Source: Physcomitrium patens
Taxonomy: Eukaryota; Streptophyta; Bryopsida; Funariales; Funariaceae
Direction: 5' to 3'
Length of the DNA stretch: 64,000 bases
NCBI RefSeq assembly: GCF_000002425.4
Contig: NC_037263.1
Coordinates: 11,968,951 to 12,032,950, forward strand
The position numbers were made by a program, and so were the translations under genes. Numbering within the stretch: position 1 is the first letter of the stretch; each line of letters starts with the position of its first letter. Positions 21,914 through 33,126 of this stretch are shown one piece after another. The notes beneath the pieces are model-generated. The model worked only from the letters and a program-made list of their open reading frames with translations, was not told the DNA's origin and did no database searches.

Positions 21914-24900
21914 TCCACCCCCTCTGAACCTGTGCATCCTTCGGTATGTACCAATTTACCCAATTGCTATTTGATTTAGAATATATCCTCTATGTCTTTG
22001 TCCTGTTTGTCTTCGTCACCTTCATTATCCAAATCACTTTCATCTTCTTGCTGCGGAATCTCTATACCTTCATTAAGGTCTTCCATATTCATCTCCGCGT
22101 GTCTTCGTTTAAATATTTTTACTCGCTTCCCTGCAATTGGTATTTTCAATTTTGTACCATCTAACTCCCGTAACGAGTAAGTCGCATTATCATGAACAGT
22201 TGTTACCACATATGGTCCAAACCAATGTTTTGAAAATTTTTGCAAAGTACTATGTTGATTATCCAAACTATTATCATAAACAAGTACCCAGTCACCTTCC
22301 TCGATTGCTTTTGGTCTCAATCAATGTTGCTTATCGAATCGTGCCTTGTTTTGTAACCTTGCTCTTTTTAACCTTTCCAATGCTATTTGCACATCTTCCG
22401 TTCTTTGCTCCAATTGTCGAATCCTAATAGCCAGAAGTTCTTCTCTTGTCAATCCATCTTCCCATGGTAGCATACTCCAAGTAAGTACCTTTTTTTCAAT
22501 CGACATATTTGGTTTTCTACCTGTCATAAGTTCTACTGGCATATATCCTGTCACCGAACTATTTGTTGTTCAATCAGCCCATAATGCAAATGACAAAAGC
22601 CGTGGCCACTCTTTAACTTTTCCATTACAAGCTTTAACCAATGCTTTCACAATCGGTGGGTGACCACGTTCGCTTTTTGCATTCCCTTCTGGATTATAAG
22701 CAGTAGTCAGTGATAGTTTAACTCCACATCTTTCAAAGAACTTATGAGCTTCTTGTGCATTTAATTCTCCATGATCTGCACTGATTTTTTCCACGCATCC
22801 GTAGCGGCAAATGACATCTTCAAGCAAAACCTACAAATTCCCTCTGTAGATTTTGTCCTCAATGCTCTTCCTTCTACTTGATTTCATAAATCTTTGCGAG
22901 CTAAAACCAAATATCTCATCTGCCATAATCCAACAGGCATAATCACCAAATCAACAATCCATTTAAAATGAATAGCCAGAGGATACGTAGGATGAAGACC
23001 ATCTCGATGTCGGATATTAGAATACGATTGACAGATTTCACATGACTCTACAAATGAGAGCACATCTTGATACATATTTTTCCACCAATATCGTTCCTTG
23101 AGTTTAGCAAAAGTAGCCCAGATTCCTCTATACCCTGCCCATAAACTATCATGAAACTCCTTTAATAATTTTAGTTTTTTTCCTTTTTTGCCTATCACTC
23201 GTCGTGGCATCCCAATTCCTTTCTTCGGTCTCTTCCATAAGAATCCATCTCGAAGTAAAAATTCATATGCTTTTTTTCTTATTTATTCTCCAAGCCGAGT
23301 TAAAATCTTTTCACAATCTTGTATATGATCAACAACATATTTGCGACACCCCCTCGTATCTAAAGTTTCATCCTTGTCTCTTTCTCTACACCCTTTTATA
23401 GGAACATCATCCAGAAAAAGCATAGTCTTTTCCGGAATAAAATCTCTCAATACCTTATTCATCCCATTCATCATATGCGCAACTGAGTTGGTCGCGCCTT
23501 CAGGAAGAGTGTACATTCTAACCAATCCAAGTGGTGTCCTCATAGTTGTCATATCTCTACTTCCTTCGACAAGTTGAAATTGATCATAACCTGAATACAA
23601 GTCACCCATTGAATAGATCGCCCTTCCAGCAAATGCCTCAGCAAATTCATCCACAATAGGTCTAATTCTTGCATTCCTGACAGTTACTGCATTCACCGGT
23701 TGCATATCTTGAATAAACCATAGTGACCCATTCTTCTTAGGTACCGTAAACCATCGACTAAAATACGGCGCAAACGAGGGTTCCAATATTTTCATCTTTA
23801 TCTTTTCTTTTAATAGCTCAACCAATTTAGGTAAATGTGCCCTCGATACTGGAATCGGTCTTAGATTCCAAGGTACATGTGGTACAGTGAAGATAACCAT
23901 AGGTGTTATAATAATTGGATCCACACACCCAATTTTATGAGATTCGAAGGCAAACGATCTACCTTGTTTAGCCAACATCTTTTTGAAGCAAGTAATTTCC
24001 TCCGATAATAAAGAACCATCAGAACCAATCTTCAATTCTTCAAAAGTCTCTTTAGTAAACTGGTGTCCAATACTCATTGGATCTCTTAAACTTGCTTCTT
24101 TTGATGCTTCTCCCATTTTTTCTTTAGAATCTTCTGGTAATGGTCTGACAACAGGCTTTACCTTCTTATCTGCCGTTTTATATCTCGTCTCTACAGTGAC
24201 TTCTGGTGCTTGAAAAGATTCAAGTATGGTATAAACCTCTCTTGAATGAATCTCAACAATCTTATCATTATCCCCTAATCCAATAGATGTAATCAATTCC
24301 AATGAATCTTCTAGTCCATTTTCTTCATAAACACCTAAAATCCTCTCATCATCTTGCAATGTACCTAACTTGCATAATTGTCCTTCAATATCATATAATC
24401 TTTTTCTTTCATTTCTTTTAAAATCATCAACTTTCTTATACATAATATTTCCATTCTCCAATATACCAATAAAACTCGCATCAAAGGCCCCTTCATCTCA
24501 CGAGAGTACCTCCTCTTCTGTACCTCCATAATCTCGCTTTACAGTGGTACCTCCCCAAAATCCTTAAATCCTTCAACAATCTTTAGCAATGGTTTCTCCC
24601 TCAACCTATCTCGATTCCGTTCATGGTTAGGAGGTACTGTTAGAAATTGTACAGCTTTCCTCCCATCTTTGCTCCGTACCCTTGCATAAGCAGAACCATC
24701 GTCAAGTACTTTTGTTTCCATCCCTGTTGTCGAGATATAAGGTTGTCCTAAAATCAACGGATAAGACATTGTATCTTGAACAAAGAAATGTTGCTCCATC
24801 GCAACATCCCCAATTCGAATTTTGACATCTGGACAAGCTCCATATAATTCGCCCCGTATGTTATTAGCCACTCGAATTACCCATCTATGTTCCATATCAA

Positions 24901-26981
24901 TTGGCCATTTTTGCTTCTTATAAAGATCTTTAGACATGAGATTTATTTCACAACCATGGTCGACTAAAGCAACTATTGGTTCTTCTATATCTCCTACTTT
25001 CACCAATACCTCAGTAGTTGCCCTTGTCCAATGCTTTCGAGTATAATAGCTCAAAGTTTCCATTTCCTTATCAATATAATCTTCGAAACGTACTCGTTGA
25101 TTATACCCATTCTTTTTATTTGTTGGTTGCTTGTAACCAATATCAACCTCTTCTTCTTCTTTATATATTCTTGCATCAATAGCATGACTCATTCCAGTTT
25201 CACCCATTAATTGCCTCTTTCGCTTAATGCTGTCAATGATAACATCATGAAACTCCTTCTTTGCAATTTCCAAAACTTCTTTCAATGTGAATTCCACCTT
25301 AGCATTTAATATACGTTCTTCCAACACCCCTTTCAAATTTGTTGCTGCTTCAATGTCAGAAAGTAGCTTATAAGCAATTGATTTGCCCTTATCTTTTGTC
25401 TCCTTTGTTTTTTCTCCCAATGATGCTGAGGTATCCCTTACAGGCAATTCTTGTGAAGCTACCTCCCGAGCCTTGTCTCCTCGAGTTTGCCTCTTAGAAG
25501 AATTTCCTTCTCTAGTATCATCAAAATTTCCTCGTCTCTTTTCTTCCATCAAAGCTTCATGTTGGCTCTTAGCAATATATGCATGAACTGAAAGAGACTC
25601 AACAGGATCCTCCGAACCTGTTCTACCTCGTATTGTAGCTGTAGTTCTCAATAATGCTTCTCGAGGTAATTTCCCTTCTTGCATTATAGAAACGGCAGAA
25701 GTCCAAAACTCACTAGTTTCCTTACTTCCACCAATTTCATCATCTACTCTAGCACCATAACTTGCACTTTCTCGTGCTATTGTTTCATACTCTTTTAGGT
25801 AATCTTGAACCAATGCTCTCATTCCTCCCTTGCCAAAATTGATTTGAAGAAGATCCTCTCTATTTTTCAATGCTATCTTCCCATCTTTCCAGCAAATAAT
25901 TCCCTGCCGTATCATATTATTAAATTCATTGCAATCTTTTCTAGTGTGTGAAGCATCATCACACCAAATGCATCTTTGTAAATATCCTTGTTTTCAAACA
26001 TTCTTCGAATTGTTTGTAGAAGTATTCTCTTCAAGTCTTGCCAATTTGATTTGAAGATCTCGCATTCCTCGTATAATTTCTTCCATTCCCATATCTGCTT
26101 TCTTTGATAAGGATGTCGAAGGTTGAACTGTAGGCATTGTTGGTGGTGTTGTATGTACTGGAGCTTTAGGTGCTTGTACTGTTTTCGGAATATTACTCCT
26201 ATCCTTCCTCCTTTCTCTTTTTGTAAGCAACCCCACCGCATCTTCAACATTCTTCCACTTCGTTGTCAATCCTTCATCTTCTTCTTTGTCTTCAAGAAGG
26301 AGTTCTAATTTCCCTTGCAATTCTCCATCAGCAGCTTGAAGAAATAGATCAACTTTGTTCGGCTCCAATGTCATTTTTTCTACCTTCGACAATTGAGAGT
26401 ATTGCCTCTCAAATTTCCTTAGTAGCTCTGTTGCTTGTAAATTCTTATTGGGTCGTTCAATCCATTCCAAAAACAGCTTCTTAGTAACGCGATCAACATC
26501 TTCCAAGAAATATTCGTCTTTCAATGCATGTAAAAAAACCTCCCATGAATTCCCATAACGATCCGTAATCGATGTAATGTGGTCTCTTATCTCCAATATC
26601 GTGGCAAGTCCAAATAGTTCAACCATTTTCTTCTCAGAAACCCGATTTAATTCCATTTCACGAACATAACATCTTAAATACCTTGAAATATTCCTTCCAT
26701 CAAATTGATCAATTTTATTGACCACTGCTTGCAATGCTTTGGTTGCCAAAGCTTCCTTTCGATCATTGCTTTGCTGTTGCTGCATTGATAATGAGAAGGC
26801 TTGAAACATACTAGCAATAGACGGATCCATGTACATATCTTGTCCTTTAGAAGAATCCCCACCAGAAACTTCTCCCAAAAATCCTTTAAAATTTTTATTT
26901 TCGTTTTCCATAAAATAAAAATAAAATCAACCGAAATCCAATACCTTCCACCTCAAGCTTTCACGTCGGGTTCACCACTTT
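21914..26981 (-). mobile_element. Element D internal region (gag, protease, RT, integrase)
   Basis: Gag begins about 26,911 (YLRCYVREMELNRVSEKKM). The protease region carries LVDHGCEINLMSKDLY, a DHG-type active site, followed by LILGQPYISTTGMETKVLD. Reverse transcriptase has VPKKNGSLWFIQDMQPVN, LPEGATNSVAHMMNGM and FLDD. Integrase shows a zinc-binding end (CEICQSYSNIR), a core (ADHGELNAQEAHKFFE, YNPEGNAKSERGH) and a chromo-less tail (WFGPYVVTTVHDNATYSLREL). The DHG protease and LPEGATNS reverse transcriptase are the style of a Gypsy group I know best from basidiomycete fungi. A possible primer-binding site at 26,961-26,977 (TGGTGAACCCGACGTGA on -) lies four bases from the LTR; I could not assign its tRNA. 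Broken. Confidence 0.82.
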
Positions 26982-28310
26982 TGTCGTATTACGTGCTTTC
27001 CTGCTCGAGAACACGCCGGGCGTCTGGCTATAGAAAGTAGTATGGAGATTCACCAATAGTCAAGCAGTCTATCAGTTTTTGACTGTTAGAACATAAACAA
27101 CTGCAAGAATACACTGTAAAGCTATATGGATGCCCCTTTGACTGCTCGCCGAAGTCCTTTTTGTCCCGGCCGGTAGGTCTCTAAACGTTACAGAGAACCC
27201 CGAACAACCCAAACTGTTAATCTTTGATACCGCTTTGTACTTACAATCTTGTATCCATTGACTGTCTTGTTAGATTAACCCAATAAATTTCATTCACTCC
27301 GCATCCTCAATCCTATAGACACCCTTTTAATTCTTCAATCCCAGACATAACTCGATTTCACAAAACAGTCAAGAGTAATCAAACCCACTTCATTAAAAAT
27401 CCCGATTCACCATTACAACACTGACTTCAGCAACGATTGCCTCAGTCTTCCCAAAACCCTATGAAGAAAAAAAACCCAATTCTCTGTCTTCTTTCCCCGC
27501 CCGAAGCATGAAGCTCCTCTCCCCCCGATCTTCAAAAAAAACCTCCTAAAAACTTATTCTCCCCCTAACCTTATCCTCTGAATTTCTTCAATCTTCCGTC
27601 TTGGATCCAGAATTGGCTCCCACCGTCAGAGCTTAGATCCGAAATTGGCTCCCGCCGTCAGAGCTTTCTCCTCCGTTTTTACCTTTAAGAGATCCATTTA
27701 CCAAAAACAACGTTCCTTGAAACGACATAGAGAATAGGACAGCCTGAAACAGAATCGAAACCCCGTACTTGGGTCCACGTTGAGTTGCCCGACCAATGCA
27801 GGTCTCATATTGAGTAAGATGCCCGTAGTAACCTGGATGTTCACGTAATTGGATCAAATTGGTCCTCGCGTCAGATTGGCTAAGAGGCCCATAGTAAGAC
27901 CTAGATGTTCCCGTAATTGAATCAAATTGGTCCTTCGCGTCAGACTGACTGAGGCCCGTAGTAAGACCTCGATTTTTCCATAAGTAGACTGCATTGGGTT
28001 GCCCGACCAATGCAGGTCTCATATTGGGTAAGAGGACCTGGATTGGATTCTTGAAATTGGATCCAATTGACTCTTCGAACCATGCTCACCCGTCGTGTGA
28101 ATTGGTCCTTTTTCTTCCTGCTGACTTCCGTTATTGGAATCGAACGGAGCATTTTAGTATGCCCCGGCTGACTGTAATGGGGTGACTGAACCTGGCCACT
28201 CAGTATTTGCACTGGAGTTGGTCGTTGCTCCTAATATTCGAGGTAACTGAACATTAATAAAAGTCCCCTTTCTTTATATTTTCACGGTATACTCGTGTTA
28301 CAACACGACA
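26982..28310 (-). repeat. 5' LTR of element D
   Basis: 1,329 bp bounded by TGTCGT and ACGACA inverted ends and uninterrupted. It includes the same 66-bp repeats (about 27,820-27,990) as the left copy. Followed directly by the ATGTT duplication and by element C's gag. Confidence 0.9.
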
Positions 28311-28984
28311 ATGTTGCAAGCAAGATTTTGTAATTTAGCAGCATATATAGTGGCTGATCATGATTCTTGTCGTAAGAATAAAAGTTTGATTTCTGCTATT
28401 TGTTCTGGATCACTTTCTTCGAATGTGGCCGTAAATACTTTTAGATATGAATTCAAATCATAAAGGAGTCATGAATCTTTTTCTATTAAAGGTGCAAACC
28501 AAGAGAGAGTACTTCTTGATAGTAGAGTGCCTATGAATCTGACTTGGATAAATCCATCAAGATATTGGAAAGGGTGCAACCTTACATAGAGCTTGACTTG
28601 TTGCAAAAATCCTCGAAATTTTGATCTTGTTCCATCCTACTTCTTAGGCATATTAATCCTTATCCCTCTCATATTTGTGGAAGCAAAACTTCCTAGATTT
28701 GATTGTGATATTGATCTACTTGCTTCTTTCAACTGCGCAACTTCTTGTCTTAGACTTTGAACTTCTCTCATAGGCGTAGGCATAGTACTTCCATGATTCA
28801 CATTGGAAATACGTGAGATTTTCACTCTTAGAGTGTTGACGAGCTCATGAAGATTTATCATAGTTGCAAATCTATTCTCACTTTTGTTAAGAGTAGCATC
28901 TATAATCTTTCCTTCTATAGACAACTCAAACGAATTCAAAAGTTAAATTATGGGAGGATAATCCGCAACCTCTAAAAACAAAAC
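28311..28984 (-). mobile_element. Element C, middle segment (gag N-terminal part and leader)
   Basis: Resumes element C's gag after element D. The reading matches element A gag across the junction (compare TCCAGTCTATGTTGC with A's TCCCAATTGATGTCG at about 2,660-2,680). The N-terminal gag lies about 28,640-28,940, rich in helix-forming residues and including LRQEVAQLKEA. A leader hairpin with the GATAATCCGCAA loop is at about 28,953-28,975. It is broken and interrupted on the right by a solo LTR. Confidence 0.8.
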
Positions 28985-29735
28985 TGTAGAATAGATATTA
29001 GTTTGTTTTTATAAGATATTGGTAAAATAGACTAATAGTCGATAGAATAGTTAGTTCAGGAAGACATATGGTTAATTTAGTTATTAAAAGTAGTTAATTA
29101 TAAGATTACAGTTAGAATGTGGGAATAGGGAGTAAATGTATAGGAGTTATAGAAGTTAGTCTGAGGACCAGACTGTGATAGTCATGAGCCAAGGTAAACT
29201 TGGTGCTACCTCTTTGTTTCTTTATTTCTTTGTTATTGAAGAATAATGGATAGTTTTTGAATACTAAGAAGTAAGTCTGTGGAATAAATCAGAGATTGAT
29301 TTATGAATTATCCATTATCTAATTGAAGTATTGTGTGATTGAATTATATAAGAAGTTATTGAATGATTGATTATGGATGGAAGATTATGATTGTTGTTTA
29401 TTGAGAGCTATGTGTGTTTTGGATAGAGAAAGTGTGTGATTACAAAAATTATGTGAATTCAGATTGTTAGAGTGAAGTTTGTTATTCCTGGTGTTGGATG
29501 GAAATTATGTCTTTTGAGAGTGCAGGGTTGCATATTGTGGTTATCAGTTGATGAAGGAGTATTGTTATTCGGAGAAAGCATTGTAGTATTTCTTGGTATT
29601 TTAGTGGTTCGAATTACGATTAATTGAGTGACCCTAATATGTAAGCTTATGCGCTTAGTCTTTCTTTGAGTTTGAATCCCCTTCTACAAGTTTATTTTGA
29701 AAAGAATTTGTAGAATAAGTAAAACGATAATTACA
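28985..29735 (+). repeat. Old solo LTR of element E's family, in element C's leader
   Basis: 751 bp, starting TGTAGAATAG and ending ATAATTACA, in the opposite orientation to element E. Its right third clearly matches the reverse complement of E's LTR (for example GAGTGACCCTAA, TGTAAGCTTATGCG, AATAAGTAAAACGATAATTACA against AGTAAAACGACAATCACA). Flanks are AAAAC and AAAAT, a target duplication with one mismatch. Divergence from E's LTR is large, so this is a much older insertion of the same lineage that later lost its body by LTR recombination. Confidence 0.8.
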
Positions 29736-30459
29736 AAAATCCACAAAGAAGGGTAATCCACTCTCTTTAAGAAAAAGTTCAATGTTAAAAAACAAGATTT
29801 TTCGTTTAAACGTGGGTAGTCCGCAACCTTCAAAATACAACAATAGAAGTGAAATAATCCACTCACTTCTAAAACAAGACAAAAATAATATGTTAGCACT
29901 TTTGTCAAAGTGTCAAGGATATAAATCTCAAAGAAAGAGAATCCTCAATACACTCTTCTATCACTAAAGAGAACTAGAAAGTCACTCAAAAGGTGATGTA
30001 ATATTAACTAGAATGGCTATTGCCAAAAACAAGAAGACTAAAAAGTCTTGAAATAAGACTAAGACTAGAAAGGCATTGACAAGATTGAAGAAGGCTTCAC
30101 TCTTGCCTCCATATATACTATCTAACTAAGAGCTACGTGGCAATGTCTTATAAGACCTTCAACATGTATTGACTTTGCTAGCCACATGTCTTATCTCGCA
30201 AGGCAAGTTATCTATATATGCGCTATGTAGTTGGTTTGTTCTAAAAGCTACTACATGGAGGTAACTTGTTCTATAAGCTATCAATACATGGTTAGCTTTT
30301 TGGCTAAGTTTCTAACCTATAAATACATCTAAAGTCAAAATTGCATCTATGAAGCTTTTAGGAAGTTTCTCTAGAAGACTTTATGAAATTATTCTATATT
30401 TACTTACTTCTATTTAAACATATAAGTAACTATTGAGGTAAATGTATATATCCATGACA
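29736..30459 (-). mobile_element. Element C, right segment (leader and 5' LTR)
   Basis: Leader 29,736-29,910 with hairpins, the best pairing AGAAGTGA (29,845-29,852) with TCACTTCT (29,863-29,870). The LTR is 29,911-30,459 (549 bp), beginning TGTCAAGGATA and ending ATCCATGACA on +. A TATA-like word lies near 30,110, and heat-shock-like TTCTCTAGAA near 30,368. Right of 30,459 lies the integrase region of element F, so C is inserted in F. Confidence 0.82.
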
Positions 30460-31836
30460 AGTAATCTATGATAGCAATAGATGTTGTCTATGAAGAATTT
30501 AGCTATTCTTTCATTTGTGATAAGTTTTGTACATGATACAAAATATTCCATCTTTGTAAAATAATCTACAATCACAAATATGGAATCATATGAACTTGAA
30601 ATTGGAAGATTTGTGATAATATCCATAGAGATAAAAGATCATGGTTGTTTTGGTATAAGTAATAGTTATAAGAATCTATAAGATCAATGACGAGGAGTTT
30701 TTGATCTTCAACAGACATCACATGTCTGCACAAATTTTTTAACAATCTTCTACATTTGAGGCCACCAAAAATCTCTAGATATAAGCTCCAAAGTCTTATT
30801 ATATCTAAAATTTCCTACTACAGGAAAATTGTGACGAGCTTGAAGAGCAAGTAATTGTGCTTCTCTTTTTGGAACATATAAGTGTCCTTCAAAATAGAGT
30901 AAGTTTTTCTTAAACTCAAATTTGAAAATATCTTGAGACTTAGAAGAATTATTTTTAATATCATGAATAAGAAGGTTTGAGGACATACTTGCTTGGATCC
31001 GCTTGAAAAAAGTCAAATCAATAGTCAATATTGATTTCATTACTTGGAGATGAAATTGTTTGGCTTCAATAAAATTATCTTTTCTAGTCAAAAGCTACTT
31101 CTCTTTCTTTTGGTATAAAATAAGAACATTTAGAAAGAGCATGAGACAAACCTTGTTATTTTCTTGGCCAATAAGTGATATTAAACTCAAATCTTGATAA
31201 AGACATATTCTAACAAGCCTAGTGACAATTCAAAATACTTGTTGATATGAAATACTCGAGATTCTTGTGATTCATATATATGGTGATTGGACTTGAAGCG
31301 CCTTCTAAATAATGACGTCATTCTTAAAAAGAATCCATAATTATAAGAAGTTTCTTGTCGTGGATCTTATAATTAATCTTGGCTACTAAAAAATTTCTTG
31401 AATAAAAACCTACTAGATAAAGTTTGCCATTTGCTCCTATATGTAATAAGATTGCACCCAAAGCAAAGTCAAATGCATCTATCTCCATAAAAAATACTTT
31501 GAAGAAGTCAACATGATACAGGATTGATGTAGAAGTAAAAGGTTTCTTCAAAACTTCAAATGATACTTCTGCTTCTTTACTCCACTTGATCTTGTCTTCA
31601 CAAGTCAAGCATGTAAGTGGCGCTGTAACTTGAGAAAATTTTTTGATGAAGATCCAATCGTAATTGGTAAATTTCAAAAAGTATTGTACATTTCTTATTA
31701 TTTTTAGAGTCTTCTAATCTATGATTGTCTGAAATTTTTTAAGATCCATCATTAGACCATTGTTTGAAATGATGTATCTTAAGAAGTCAACTTGGATAGT
31801 ATAGAATATACACTTTTCTATCTTGCCGTACAATCC
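30460..31836 (-). mobile_element. Element F, left segment (integrase to RT), Tcn1-like Gypsy
   Basis: Integrase core and zinc region about 30,460-31,090 (MDIITNLPISSSYDSIFVI and RYNKTLELISRDFWWPQM), RNase H about 31,270-31,500, and the C-terminal half of reverse transcriptase to about 31,836. Same family as A-C. It is broken, with well over ten breaks, and clearly more AT-rich. Element C interrupts it on the left, and a 1.29-kb unidentified sequence interrupts reverse transcriptase on the right. Confidence 0.8.
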
Positions 31837-33126
31837 TGCTATCAGGGTAGAGAGAGTTTGCCTCAAGAAAGCACTGGACTTCTTGCTACCACTAAATACT
31901 CAATCAAGTCCAAGATATTAAAATACCAATTTTATATAAATAATATTTTTTGGGGGCAATTACATCAATACATAAGCCAAGTACCAAGAGAACATCCAAA
32001 TGTATGATAAAGTATCCTAAAACCTTATATATCCTTATAAAAAATGTTTCTTAAACTTCAAAAATTCATATCTCACGATTGGACCATCTAAAAAACCTAA
32101 AATTTTATATAAAGTATTGGTATACTATCAAAAGCTACCATAAAAAAATTCAACTATAAATTCATTACGAATCTTGAAATATCACTAAAATCCTAACAAT
32201 AGCTTTAAACCCTAGCTTACATACACCCATGTACTATTTTCTTTATATCTCACAAAATAAGTATTCAAATATCTTGAAACTTTGATCTATAGCTTTTAAT
32301 CTAATAAATTATACTTACAAAAATTTTGAATAAAAAATTCGTCCAAAAACTCAAGATATGGCTCCAACCATTACTATCAACAAAATGACTCACTTATTGC
32401 CTTTGAATTACATGTGCTATTTTCAATGCCCTATAACTCCTTTATCTAAACTTGGAATTAGTCAAATAATATATGTGAAGTATAGCCAAGAAATTTTTCT
32501 CTCCAATTCCAATTTCTGATCTTTCATTGCTCTCCGTACGCATATGTTATGCTTCAAAGAAAAATAATAGGTACAAATTTGACACCTTAACTTTGAACAC
32601 CTATATCTCCTTCATAAAAAATCGAAATCATACAAATTCTTCACCCAAATTATATCCAAAATCCTGAAATTTTTGACCCTAGCCTCCAAAGCTCAAATGC
32701 CTTCGAAAGAGAGACCCTAATCCCTAGTAAGGCCTTGGACAGCCTCCTTGAAATCCATTGGGCATGGCCTTCGACCAATAGGAATGAAGTTTTTCATTTC
32801 TTGCCTTCATCCAACCATGCCTTGCTTTCATTCCTCCCAATAAGCCTCTTACTAGTTAAGAATTTCTTCTTTAGGCTCTAATCTCCTCTCAAGGCTTCAT
32901 ATTAAACATTTAGGTTCTAATCTCCTCTCAAGGCTTCATATTAAACATTTAGATTCTATAATTTTTTTTTAAATGCTATAATTAAAAAAATAAAACTCAA
33001 AATAAAGTTTCTTAAATCCACTCTCTTTAAATTAATCTATTGACTATTCTAACATACACCAAGACTTATGAACATATTATATGTTCTAATTAATTTTTAT
33101 ATACTAAAAATATTTATAATATGACA
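31837..33126. repeat. 1.29-kb unidentified insertion inside element F, possibly a solo LTR
   Basis: Element F's reverse transcriptase homology stops at CAATCC and resumes at CCGCATCTCTAAG. The inserted 1,290 bp start TGCTATCAGG and end TATGACA, which would fit TG...CA LTR ends, but I find no convincing target duplication and no coding capacity. It contains a 39-bp tandem repeat (32,881-32,919 and 32,920-32,958, starting ATCTCCTCTCAAGG). It is not a member of either LTR family named above. Confidence 0.5.

Larger units (their letters stand above)
10792..28310 (-). mobile_element. Element D: Gypsy element with 1.33-kb LTRs, nested in C and itself hit by E
   Basis: Full-length element bounded by ATGTT duplications. 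Its left (3') LTR is split by element E (10,792-11,188 and 20,983-21,913) and its right (5') LTR is 26,982-28,310; joined lengths are about 1,328 and 1,329 bp. A rough eye count gives 55-60 differences between the LTRs, about 4 percent and mostly transitions, so it is of middling age. Internal parts on -: gag about 26,000-26,900, protease region about 24,540-25,900, reverse transcriptase about 23,290-24,460, integrase about 21,980-23,210. It is broken, with around half a dozen breaks. Total length without E is about 7.7 kb. Confidence 0.9.

Noticed and set aside
21914-26981. Fungal contamination as the source of element D
   Set aside because: Exact target duplications inside element C's gag, and element E inside D's LTR, place D in the same chromosome as the plant elements.
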